NCBI GenBank assembly: GCA_039933315.1
Contig: JBDTOI010000169.1
Location: forward strand, 1 to 8,821
Length of the DNA: 8,821 nucleotides
Source: DASXRU01 sp039933315
GTDB lineage: Bacteria; Acidobacteriota; Blastocatellia; Pyrinomonadales; Pyrinomonadaceae
Direction of reading: 5' to 3'
The notes under the pieces were generated by a model. The model saw nothing but the letters and a program-made list of their open reading frames with translations. It was not told where the DNA came from and made no database searches. Both the position numbers and the translations under genes were made by a program. This document shows, piece after piece, positions 1 to 6,618 of this stretch (within the stretch, counting starts at the first letter, position 1; each line of letters opens with the position of its first letter).

Positions 1-512
1 AGCAGTTTGTTCAAACGTTCGCGCATGCGATCTTTGTAAACCTGGGGCGCTCCCATGCCGAAGTGGACCGGCATGTCGGCCCGGCCTTCTTTGTCATAAA
101 ACACTACCAGCGGCAGCCGCACGCGTTTCGTAAACTTCCCAAACAGCTGTTGCATTGGATCGCGCAACACCGGAAACGTCAGCTGGCGAGCACGAGCGTA
201 CTTTCGCAGGTCCTTATCTGAGACCTGATCCTCGTGCTCGATACTTACCCAGAAAAACTTTACCGGCCTGTCTTTGTACTCGCGTTTCAATTCCTCCAGC
301 GCGAACAGTTCGGCGCTGCATGGGGTGCACCAGGTAGCGCCGAACGAAACCAGCACCACACTGCCATGCATCTGCGTCAGGTCATAACTTTTGCCATCGA
401 TGCCCGATAGTTTCTCCGCCGGCCCTGTGGTTAAGAGAAACGCGGACTCCACCGGCCGGGCAGATCCAGCAAGAAAAGCGCAAAGCAGAATTGTTGCAAA
501 TAACATTTTCAT
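1..512 (-). CDS. Secreted thioredoxin-fold protein, TlpA/ResA-like (3' end cut by window)
   Basis: Translating the minus strand from ATG at 512 gives 170 codons with no stop before the window edge, so the C-terminus is missing. Residues 1-18 form a short basic start plus a hydrophobic stretch typical of a signal peptide; cleavage is likely near residues 18-24. The redox-active motif WCTPC lies at residues 61-65, preceded by the usual beta strand (VVLVSFGAT). A likely cis-proline is P134 in RLPLVVFYDKEG, the strand-turn pattern that closes a thioredoxin fold. Members of this family act outside the cytoplasmic membrane as thiol-disulfide reductases, for example in cytochrome c maturation; the substrate here cannot be told. 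A second ATG at 506 is an alternative start; neither has a clear Shine-Dalgarno. The gene lies 77 bases after nuoM on the same strand, so it may be the last or a late gene of the nuo transcript. The fold is confident, the exact role is not. Confidence 0.85.
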   Translation of the reverse strand, partial: MKMLFATILLCAFLAGSARPVESAFLLTTGPAEKLSGIDGKSYDLTQMHGSVVLVSFGATWCTPCSAELFALEELKREYKDRPVKFFWVSIEHEDQVSDKDLRKYARARQLTFPVLRDPMQQLFGKFTKRVRLPLVVFYDKEGRADMPVHFGMGAPQVYKDRMRERLNKL

Positions 513-589
513 AAGATCAACGTTCAACGCGGAACATTTGCAGTCAGGAAGGTGGGCTTGCCCCGCTCTTCCGCCAACAATCGCGCATG
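513..589. other. Short spacer between nuoM and the thioredoxin-like gene
   Basis: This 77-base gap holds no gene and no clear promoter or terminator. A weak stem can be drawn between 547-551 (GGAAG) and 568-572 (CTTCC), but no T-run follows it on the minus strand. The thioredoxin-like gene could therefore be cotranscribed with nuoM. Confidence 0.4.
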
Positions 590-2164
590 CTAAGGCTGGC
601 CACTTTCGTTAGGAGCACGCGGGCCTTCATTAACCTTGGCTGCTTCGTAAGATCCACCTGACTCGTGTAACACGCGGGCGCGCACAGCCTGAATGCTGCT
701 GCTGGCCCGGCTGAGAAAAGGTTGCGGGTAAACTCCCATCAGCAGCATCAGCACCAGCAGGGGAATAAGCAAACCGATTTCACGCGCGTTCAGGTCGTGC
801 AGCCGCGCGTTGTCCTCGCTGGTTTTCGTGCCGAACACCACTCGCTGCAGCATCCAGAGCATGTAAACTGCGGCCCAGATCACTCCAGTGGCGGCCAGCG
901 CTGTTACGATCCAGGTGTGCCGGATTGCCAGCGAAGTCCACGCGCCCAGCATGATGAGAAACTCGCCCACGAACCCATTTAGAAAAGGCAATCCAATCGA
1001 CGACAGCGAAGCGATGACGAACAGGGCAGAGAACCAGGGCATAGGCCGGGCCAGTCCGCCAAAATCTCTGATCATGCGCGTGTGCCGCCGCTCATAAATC
1101 ATGCCCACGAAGAGAAACAGTGCCCCGGTCGAGACGCCGTGATTCAGCATCTGGTACAGCGCGCCCTGCATACCTTCCTCGGTAAAAGAAAAAAGTCCCA
1201 GCACGACGAATCCCATGTGGCTGACCGACGAATACGCCACCAGTCGTTTCACATCCGGTTGGACCATCGCGACCAGCGCACCGTAGATGATGCCAATCAC
1301 CGCCAGGGTAATCATTATCCAGGCCATGTCGCGCGAAGCTTTGGGAAAGAGGGCGAAGTTGAATCGCAGCAGTCCGTAAGTGCCCATCTTCAGCAGCACG
1401 CCGGCCAGGATGACTGAGCCGGCCGTGGGCGCCTCTGTGTGCGCATCAGGCAACCAGGTATGGAAGGGAAAGAGCGGCACCTTAATACAGAAGGCCAGCG
1501 CAAATGCCAGGAACAGCCAGAACTCGGTGCTTGCGGGAAGGACTTTGCCGCCGCTTATCGCCGCGAGGATCGTGACGTAGTCGAATGAGTTAAATATGAA
1601 ATAGAGCGCGATGATGCCAACCAGCATCAGTAAACTGCCGACCGCGGTGTAGATAAAGAACTTCACCGCCGCGTAAACGCGCCGTTCACCTCCCCAGATG
1701 CCAATCAAAAAGAACATCGGGACCAACGACGCCTCGAAGAACAGGTAGAAGAGCAGCAGGTCGAGCGAGACGAAGACCCCCACCATCGCCGACGCCAGCA
1801 ACAACATGAAAATGTAGTACGCGAGCTCGCGCTTCTTGATGGAGGTCCAGCTCGAAAGAATCGCTATCGGCACCAGCAGCGTGGTCAGTAAAACCAGCCA
1901 GAGGCTGATACCGTCAACGCCGACGTGGTATTGCGCTCCGATCGAAGGAATCCATGACACATTCTGTTCGAAGCGGAACGACGCTACATTCCCCCCGCTG
2001 CCGCGGATCAAGAACACCGAAAGGGCGAACGTCACCACAGAAAACCCGAGCGCAATCCAGCGGTAGTCGCAGGCCCGTTCGCCGCGGGCAAATCTGTAAC
2101 CAACCAGCGCCAGGGCCCCGGCCACCGGAAGAAGTATCAGGATGGTAAGAAGATACTGTTGCAT
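590..2164 (-). CDS. nuoM: NADH-quinone oxidoreductase subunit M
   Basis: NuoM is one of the three Mrp-antiporter-like proton-pumping subunits in the membrane arm of complex I. The protein is 524 residues and almost wholly hydrophobic, with about 14 membrane segments, close to the usual 500 or so. Conserved charged residues are visible: the glutamate in LFFEASLVPMFFLIG (residue 144), lysine 228 in CIKVPLFPFHTWLPDAH, lysine 259 in GVLLKMGTYGLLRF, and glutamate 401 in LNGFVGEFLIMLG. The motif DVKRLVAYSSVSHMG is also family-typical. I chose ATG at 2164; a TTG one codon upstream (2167) is possible but less likely. The start lies 4 bases past the nuoL stop, so the two are probably translationally coupled; no strong Shine-Dalgarno is visible. 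The last 25 or so residues form a hydrophilic tail. nuoN, the usual next gene, does not follow. Confidence 0.97.
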   Translation of the reverse strand: MQQYLLTILILLPVAGALALVGYRFARGERACDYRWIALGFSVVTFALSVFLIRGSGGNVASFRFEQNVSWIPSIGAQYHVGVDGISLWLVLLTTLLVPIAILSSWTSIKKRELAYYIFMLLLASAMVGVFVSLDLLLFYLFFEASLVPMFFLIGIWGGERRVYAAVKFFIYTAVGSLLMLVGIIALYFIFNSFDYVTILAAISGGKVLPASTEFWLFLAFALAFCIKVPLFPFHTWLPDAHTEAPTAGSVILAGVLLKMGTYGLLRFNFALFPKASRDMAWIMITLAVIGIIYGALVAMVQPDVKRLVAYSSVSHMGFVVLGLFSFTEEGMQGALYQMLNHGVSTGALFLFVGMIYERRHTRMIRDFGGLARPMPWFSALFVIASLSSIGLPFLNGFVGEFLIMLGAWTSLAIRHTWIVTALAATGVIWAAVYMLWMLQRVVFGTKTSEDNARLHDLNAREIGLLIPLLVLMLLMGVYPQPFLSRASSSIQAVRARVLHESGGSYEAAKVNEGPRAPNESGQP

Positions 2165-2168
2165 CAAA

Positions 2169-4331
2169 TTAACGAACCCAGAGTTGAAGACCCTGCACCC
2201 CGGTATAGGCGAAGTAACCGATCACCAGCAGCGCACCCAGCAGAATGATGGCGGCGTAGCTGCGCACGTATCCGCTCTGCATATAGCGCGCGAGCCTGCC
2301 GGCGTCTGTGACCAGGCGACCTAATCCGTTTACCAACCCGTCGATCACCCCGATATCGAAGATCTTCCAAAGACCTTCGCGCGAAGCGGTGTGGATTGGA
2401 TTAATCACTGCCGCATCGTAGATTTCGTCAACGTAATATTTGTTTTCCAGCAGACTCGGCATGCGGCGTAGCGGCTGACGGTTGAACATCACCCAGCCAA
2501 TTCCCATGCCGGTCAGGGCCAGGAGTATTGAAACAAAGGCCAGCAAGCGTTCATGTGAAATCTCTTCGGAGCTGTGACCTGCCGCGCCTTCCCCGTGAGC
2601 CGTGGTTCCTGTCGAGAATGCCGGCGGGCCGTCAACCGGCTGCGGTGGCGGCGAGAGCCATCGTACTTCTTCAGCGCCCTGGGCTTCCGCTTCCCCGCCG
2701 GGAGCGTGGCTGATAGCCGGTTCAAGTGTTCGCTCGAAGTAGTTCTGCGGATGCCCGCCCACCAGCGAGCTGAGCGCATAGGGAACGCCGACCAACCCAC
2801 CAACCGTCGACAACACGGCGAGCACAATCAGCGGCACCGTCATGGAGGCCGGTGATTCGTGCGGCTCATGCGCAGCGTGATCCGTGTGATGCTCTGCGGC
2901 GTGGACGTTCGCCGGGGGCTGTTCACGAAACCGTTCGTTGCCCCAAAAAGTCATCACCATCAGGCGCGTCATATAAACCGCCGTCAGCAACGCTGTGACC
3001 GCGCCGATAAACCACAGTGCTTTGGCGAATCCGGGAGGCAGGCCCTGCGCGGTCCACGTCTGCCAGAGGATTTCATCCTTGGAAAAGAACCCGGCAAAGA
3101 TAGGCACGCCGCAAATTGCCAGCCACCCGGCGCACATGGTCAGCCACGTGATGGGCATGTACTTGCGCAAGCCTCCCATGCGTCGCATGTCCTGTTCGTG
3201 ATGCATCCCGGTAATCACCGAACCGGATCCGAGGAAGAGTTGCGCCTTAAAGAAGGCGTGCGTCATTACGTGAAAAATCGCAGCGGAGAAAGCGCCTACG
3301 CCACAGGCCAGGAACATGTACCCCAATTGGGAGATGGTGGAATACGCCAGGACCTTCTTAATGTCGTTCTGGGCCAAACCGATGGTGGCCGCGAATAACG
3401 CCGTGGCCGCGCCGATGATGGCCATAATGAACATCGCAAACGGCGCGTGGATGTAAATCTCGGAGCAGCGCACCACCATGTAAACGCCGGCCGTGACCAT
3501 GGTGGCGGCATGGATCAGAGCGGACACCGGAGTAGGTCCGGCCATAGCGTCGGGAAGCCAGACGAAGAGTGGGATCTGCGCGCTTTTTCCCGTGGCCCCG
3601 ATGAACAGAAGAATGGCGATAGCGGTGATGCTGCCCGTGCTGACGAAAATCGCTTTCCAGGTAAATGCGTCCGGCGCCATGTGGCCAATTACCTGTAACG
3701 CGCTCTCTACGCCGGGCTTGGCGAAAAAGCTGATCGTTCCAGTCAGGGAGAAGATCAGCAGGATGCCGAGCACAAAGCCCCAGTCGCCGACGCGGTTGGC
3801 GATGAAGGCCTTCTTGGCTGCGGGAGCCGCTTCTGATCGGTCGAGGTAATAGCCGATCAGTAGGTAGGAGCAGAGCCCCACGCCTTCCCAGCCCACGAAC
3901 ATCAGGAGAAAGTTGTCCGCCAGGATCAGGGTCAGCATGGCGAACATAAACAGATTCAGATAAGCGAAGAAACGGTAGAACCCCGGGTCGCCGCGCATGT
4001 AGCCGGTCGCGAAAATATGAATCAGCAGGCCGACAAAAGTAATGAACAGGGCATAGATACCACTCAGGCGATCCATGGCGAGGCCAAAGTCCGCGCGAAA
4101 TGTGCCTACCTGGATCCAGGTCCACAGGTGGTCCATGATCGGCGCCTCAGCTCGCAACGCGCCGTGCGAATTGAAAGCCAGAAAAAAAGCGACGATGGTG
4201 GAGATGCCCACCGCACCGCAGGCGACGATACTAATGAACCTCTCGTTCCGCAGGCGCCGCCCAACCAACCAATTAATGGTTGCGCCGGCCAGCGGTGCGA
4301 AGATGATCAGGCTGAGAAGATTGTTTTCCAC
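2169..4331 (-). CDS. nuoL: NADH-quinone oxidoreductase subunit L
   Basis: NuoL is the distal antiporter-like proton-pumping subunit of complex I and carries the long amphipathic helix that runs along the membrane arm. Conserved elements are E149 in FVGWEGVGLCSYLLIG, K249 in GATGKSAQIPLFVWLPDAM, H274 in ALIHAATMVTAGVY, K325/K326 in NDIKKVLAYSTISQLGYM, and K418 in GFFSKDEIL. The C-terminal part (about 625-710) matches the lateral-helix and final anchor region. At 720 residues it is about 100 longer than the E. coli protein (613). The extra length is mostly two hydrophilic loops: a histidine-rich one at about 471-495 and an Ala/Glu/Gly/Pro-rich one at about 527-595. The start is GTG (4331) with no clear Shine-Dalgarno. 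A 228-base gap with a palindromic element separates it from nuoK, so its translation cannot be coupled to nuoK. Confidence 0.97.
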   Translation of the reverse strand: MENNLLSLIIFAPLAGATINWLVGRRLRNERFISIVACGAVGISTIVAFFLAFNSHGALRAEAPIMDHLWTWIQVGTFRADFGLAMDRLSGIYALFITFVGLLIHIFATGYMRGDPGFYRFFAYLNLFMFAMLTLILADNFLLMFVGWEGVGLCSYLLIGYYLDRSEAAPAAKKAFIANRVGDWGFVLGILLIFSLTGTISFFAKPGVESALQVIGHMAPDAFTWKAIFVSTGSITAIAILLFIGATGKSAQIPLFVWLPDAMAGPTPVSALIHAATMVTAGVYMVVRCSEIYIHAPFAMFIMAIIGAATALFAATIGLAQNDIKKVLAYSTISQLGYMFLACGVGAFSAAIFHVMTHAFFKAQLFLGSGSVITGMHHEQDMRRMGGLRKYMPITWLTMCAGWLAICGVPIFAGFFSKDEILWQTWTAQGLPPGFAKALWFIGAVTALLTAVYMTRLMVMTFWGNERFREQPPANVHAAEHHTDHAAHEPHESPASMTVPLIVLAVLSTVGGLVGVPYALSSLVGGHPQNYFERTLEPAISHAPGGEAEAQGAEEVRWLSPPPQPVDGPPAFSTGTTAHGEGAAGHSSEEISHERLLAFVSILLALTGMGIGWVMFNRQPLRRMPSLLENKYYVDEIYDAAVINPIHTASREGLWKIFDIGVIDGLVNGLGRLVTDAGRLARYMQSGYVRSYAAIILLGALLVIGYFAYTGVQGLQLWVR

Positions 4332-4351
4332 TAATCTGTGTGTCAGTCGTG

Positions 4352-4375
4352 GTAGTCCGTTGCAAAAACGACTAC
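4352..4375 (-). repeat. Small hairpin upstream of nuoL
   Basis: Bases 4352-4361 (GTAGTCCGTT) pair with 4367-4375 (AACGACTAC), giving a 9-bp stem with one bulged C and a 5-base loop. It lies 20 bases before the nuoL GTG in the transcript. It may affect translation start or be a remnant of a repeat; nothing else supports a function. Confidence 0.35.
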
Positions 4376-4405
4376 TGTGTAGAGCTTGCCCCCCAATCTC
4401 ATTAA

Positions 4406-4425
4406 CACCTGGCTTCAGCCAGGTG
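4406..4425. repeat. Outer hairpin, left end of the palindromic element
   Basis: CACCTGGC and GCCAGGTG form a perfect 8-bp stem around a TTCA loop. The first four bases overlap the 15-bp terminal repeat. Confidence 0.85.
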
Positions 4426-4447
4426 ATCCAGGCCCTTGTTGGTCCTT

Positions 4448-4489
4448 AACCGTTTCAACGGTTTACCACTTGAAACCGTTAAAACGGTT
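4448..4489. repeat. Paired central hairpins of the palindromic element
   Basis: Two hairpins with the same stem (AACCGT/ACGGTT) sit at 4448-4463 (loop TTCA) and 4474-4489 (loop TAAA, which is TTTA on the minus strand). Each can fold alone, or the two can pair with each other as a larger stem around the TACCACTTG-type spacer. Confidence 0.8.
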
Positions 4490-4513
4490 AGGCGCCTTTC
4501 CGGCCCCGCAAAT

Positions 4514-4533
4514 CACCCCACTGAAGTGGGGTG
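4514..4533. repeat. Outer hairpin, right end of the palindromic element
   Basis: CACCCCAC and GTGGGGTG form a perfect 8-bp stem around TGAA (TTCA on the minus strand). The stem differs from that of the left hairpin, yet both remain fully paired, which suggests that the fold is kept rather than the bases. Confidence 0.85.
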
Positions 4534-4559
4534 TTAATGAGATTCAGTTCTCTGCGACG

Positions 4560-4880
4560 TTACAACTTCAAAATATGCGCCTCATCGACATTCAATGATT
4601 CCCGGTTACGAAAAACCGTAATGATGATTCCCAATCCCACCGCGGCCTCGGCCGCCGCGACTGTCATTACAATGAAGACGAACAGTTGGCCTGACACATC
4701 ACGAAAGAAACTGGAGAAGGCGACAAAGGTCAGGTTCACCGCGTTCAGCATCAGCTCGATGCACATGAACATCGAGATTACATTGCGCTTGATCAGTACG
4801 CCCGCCGCCCCAATTGTAAAAAGGACGGCGGAGAGCGCCAGATACCAGGAGAGTTGGGGTGCGATTTCCATCTCACTCAC
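4560..4880 (-). CDS. nuoK: NADH-quinone oxidoreductase subunit K
   Basis: NuoK is a small three-helix membrane subunit whose buried glutamates form part of the proton path linking the quinone site to the antiporter subunits. At 106 residues it has the normal size (about 100). The two key glutamates are E42 in FMCIELMLNAVNL and E78 in TVAAAEAAVGLGI, matching E36 and E72 of E. coli. The N-terminal stretch LSWYLALSAVLFTIGAAG and the tail around LNVDEAHILKL are also family-typical. The start taken is GTG at 4880, which overlaps the nuoJ stop as GTGA and so implies translational coupling; GGA lies 4 bases upstream. An ATG at 4871 (residue 4) is a reasonable alternative start. The stop is TAA, followed after 15 bases by the palindromic element. 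Confidence 0.97.
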   Translation of the reverse strand: MSEMEIAPQLSWYLALSAVLFTIGAAGVLIKRNVISMFMCIELMLNAVNLTFVAFSSFFRDVSGQLFVFIVMTVAAAEAAVGLGIIITVFRNRESLNVDEAHILKL

Positions 4881-5530
4881 TTTTCCGGAGCGCGCCGGCG
4901 CTGATCGATCTTCAGCACGCGAGCCGCTTCATCGGTAGTATCGGTTTCTAAGGGTTCTGCGTTTGGTGAATCGATGACGTCAGGGGCCAGCACCTGCGCT
5001 CCGGGCAAAACACCCACGCGAGGAGAGACCAGACCGCCGGTGCGGGCCAGGGTCATCGCGCCGACGATCGCCATCAGGAGCAATAGCGATGTGATCTCAA
5101 AAGGCAGGAGATAGGATGTAAACAGTCCCTTGCCGATGGAGAAGGTCAGACCCACATCGGAGATGCCGTCCTTCGGCGTTGATGGTCCCTGCACGAAATA
5201 AATAACAAAAGCAGCTTCCGCGACCATGATGCCCGCCAGGACCACGGCAGCGCCAACCAGATAACCCAGGCGGGGCTTCCGCCGCTGTTCGTGCTCGACG
5301 TTGAGCAGCATGATCACGAACACGACCAGGACCATGATGGCCCCGGCATAGACGATCACCTGCACAGCGGCGATGAAGGGCGCCGCCAGCGTCACGTACA
5401 AGCACGCCAGCGAGACAAACACCCCCACCAGCGAAATCGCGCCATACAGCGGATGCCTCTGCGCCACCACTGAGATAGCACAACCAATCGCCATCCCGGC
5501 GAAAAGTATAAACAGGACAACAGAGATCAT
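4877..5530 (-). CDS. nuoJ: NADH-quinone oxidoreductase subunit J
   Basis: NuoJ is a five-helix membrane subunit near the quinone channel. Its third helix undergoes conformational change during coupling in structurally studied complexes. The protein is 217 residues, a little above the common 165-200. The hallmark third helix is seen as VQVIVYAGAIMVLVVFVIML (residues 56-75), with the conserved tyrosine at 61. The fifth helix is PFEITSLLLLMAIVGAMTLA (143-162). The extra length is a hydrophilic C-terminal tail from about residue 165 that is rich in Asp, Glu and Arg. The start is ATG at 5530 with no obvious Shine-Dalgarno. Its TGA stop overlaps the nuoK GTG. Upstream, only 40 bases separate it from nuoH; the nuoI gene usual at this place is missing. 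Confidence 0.97.
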   Translation of the reverse strand: MISVVLFILFAGMAIGCAISVVAQRHPLYGAISLVGVFVSLACLYVTLAAPFIAAVQVIVYAGAIMVLVVFVIMLLNVEHEQRRKPRLGYLVGAAVVLAGIMVAEAAFVIYFVQGPSTPKDGISDVGLTFSIGKGLFTSYLLPFEITSLLLLMAIVGAMTLARTGGLVSPRVGVLPGAQVLAPDVIDSPNAEPLETDTTDEAARVLKIDQRRRAPEK

Positions 5531-5534
5531 TGAC

Positions 5535-5555
5535 TATAGGACTTATAGGCCCTAT
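5535..5555. repeat. Short TATAGG repeats in the nuoH-nuoJ spacer
   Basis: TATAGG occurs at 5535-5540 and again at 5544-5549, a 9-base period. The second copy is followed by its inverse, so that ATAGG (5545-5549) and CCTAT (5551-5555) form a small palindrome. On the coding strand this reads as CCTATA-type repeats just before the nuoJ start. It fills the place where nuoI would normally be. No function is claimed. Confidence 0.5.
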
Positions 5556-5570
5556 GGCAACCCCAGCGTT

Positions 5571-6608
5571 TCAGGACCAACCAATCATCGCCAGCGTGGC
5601 CGTTAAAATAATATTTAGAATTGCCAGGGGCAGCAGAAACTTCCAGCCAAAGCTCATTAATTGATCGAAGCGAAAACGCGGCAACGTGCCGCGCAACCAG
5701 ATATACAGAAATAAGAAAAACAATATCTTGGCGAAGAAATAGAACACGCCCAGCAGCGGAAACTGCGCCACCCCCGGCCCGTTCCAACCGCCGAGGAAGA
5801 GCGTGGTAGCCAGCATCGACACCGTAATCATGTTGATGTACTCGGCGTTGAAAAACAGAAGGAACTTGATCGAGCTGTATTCGGTGTGAAAGCCGGCCAC
5901 CAGTTCAGTTTCCGCTTCCGGCAAATCAAAAGGAACGCGGTTCGTCTCCGCAATAGCCGAAATGAGATAGACAATGAAGCCCAGGATCTGCGGCGCCGGT
6001 AGTTTGAAGAGATTCCACTCCATGCCGTACCAGCCGGATTGCTGCTCGACAATGCTGTGCAAATCCAATGTGCCCGACATCAGGACTACGCCAATCAAAG
6101 ACAACCCCAGCGACAGTTCATAGGAAATCATCTGCGCCGAAGATCTCAGACCACCCATCAGGCTGTACTTATTATTTGACGACCACCCCGCCAGCGCAAT
6201 GCCGTACACCCCGACCGAGGTGACCCCGAGGACATAAAGCAACGCAACGTCAAACCTCGCGATCACGAGGGGAAATTTTCCCAGAAAGGGAATCGTAACC
6301 GTGGGTCCAAACGGATAGACAATGATTGCCATCATGGCTGTGATCACGGCAATCATTGGCGCCAGCAGAAAAACTAACTTGGTGGACTGCTCGGGGACGA
6401 GATCTTCCTTGACCATCGTCTTGATGAAGTCGGCGAACGGTTGCAGTATGCCGCCGGGGCCGACCCGGTTTGGACCCAGACGTCCCTGGATGAACCCCAG
6501 CACGCGGCGCTCGGCCAGTACGGTAAACGCCACCAGCAACATGATCGTGAGGAAGGCGACCGTAATCGCCACCAGCAGCACGATTGAATGAATAAAAGGA
6601 TTGTCCAT
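5571..6608 (-). CDS. nuoH: NADH-quinone oxidoreductase subunit H
   Basis: NuoH anchors the peripheral arm to the membrane arm and forms much of the quinone-binding chamber. The 345-residue length is normal. Family signatures are AERRVLGFIQGRLGPNRVGP (residues 32-51), ETNRVPFDLPEAETELVAGF (221-240) followed by HTEYSSIKF, and WLRGTLPRFRFDQLMSFGWK (304-323). The acidic residues of the second motif line the link between quinone pocket and proton channels. About eight membrane helices are visible. The start is ATG at 6608, supported by an AAGGA Shine-Dalgarno at 6612-6616, the clearest in the window. It is separated from nuoG by a long inverted repeat and from nuoJ by 40 bases. Confidence 0.98.
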   Translation of the reverse strand: MDNPFIHSIVLLVAITVAFLTIMLLVAFTVLAERRVLGFIQGRLGPNRVGPGGILQPFADFIKTMVKEDLVPEQSTKLVFLLAPMIAVITAMMAIIVYPFGPTVTIPFLGKFPLVIARFDVALLYVLGVTSVGVYGIALAGWSSNNKYSLMGGLRSSAQMISYELSLGLSLIGVVLMSGTLDLHSIVEQQSGWYGMEWNLFKLPAPQILGFIVYLISAIAETNRVPFDLPEAETELVAGFHTEYSSIKFLLFFNAEYINMITVSMLATTLFLGGWNGPGVAQFPLLGVFYFFAKILFFLFLYIWLRGTLPRFRFDQLMSFGWKFLLPLAILNIILTATLAMIGWS

Positions 6609-6611
6609 CTA

Positions 6612-6616
6612 TCCTT
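6612..6616 (-). promoter_or_regulatory. Shine-Dalgarno of nuoH
   Basis: AAGGA on the minus strand, 3 bases before the nuoH ATG. It lies just outside the arm of the upstream inverted repeat, so folding of that repeat would leave it accessible. Confidence 0.6.
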
Positions 6617-6618
6617 GA

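Larger units (their letters stand above)
4395..4544. repeat. 150-bp nested palindromic element with perfect 15-bp terminal inverted repeats
   Basis: The ends are AATCTCATTAACACC (4395-4409) and its exact reverse complement GGTGTTAATGAGATT (4530-4544). Just inside each end is a strong hairpin: 4406-4425 (CACCTGGC, loop TTCA) and 4514-4533 (CACCCCAC, loop TGAA). In the middle are two more hairpins, 4448-4463 and 4474-4489, both with AACCGT/ACGGTT stems, which can also pair with each other. The whole unit is therefore roughly self-complementary and could fold as a branched cruciform or RNA. It contains no credible ORF. It resembles REP/BIME or MITE-type intergenic repeats. It starts 15 bases past the nuoK stop and ends 63 bases before nuoL, so it is transcribed with the operon unless it terminates or processes the message. 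Structure is certain; family and function are inferred. Confidence 0.85.

Noticed and set aside
547..572. Terminator after nuoM
   Set aside because: The stem is short with mismatches and there is no T-run after it on the coding strand.
2859..3398. A 179-codon plus-strand open frame opposite nuoL
   Set aside because: It lies wholly inside nuoL on the other strand and its translation is rich in Arg, His and Gln without any recognisable domain, as expected of an antisense shadow in GC-rich DNA.
3358..4125. A 255-codon minus-strand frame overlapping nuoL
   Set aside because: It is an out-of-frame shadow of nuoL; the conserved antiporter motifs all read in the nuoL frame.
590..4331. An Mrp-type antiporter or membrane-bound hydrogenase origin for the NuoL/NuoM-like genes
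   Set aside because: Their context (nuoG, nuoH, nuoJ, nuoK) and the NuoL lateral-helix C-terminus fit complex I; no hydrogenase large subunit or Mrp genes are present.
4395..4544. CRISPR array or tRNA-like RNA in the nuoK-nuoL gap
   Set aside because: The repeats are inverted, not direct with regular spacers, and no tRNA arms or TTCGA-type T-loop can be laid out.
4386..4598. A 70-codon plus-strand frame across the nuoK-nuoL gap
   Set aside because: It is made of the palindromic repeat and the end of nuoK on the opposite strand, with no start signal and no protein-like composition.
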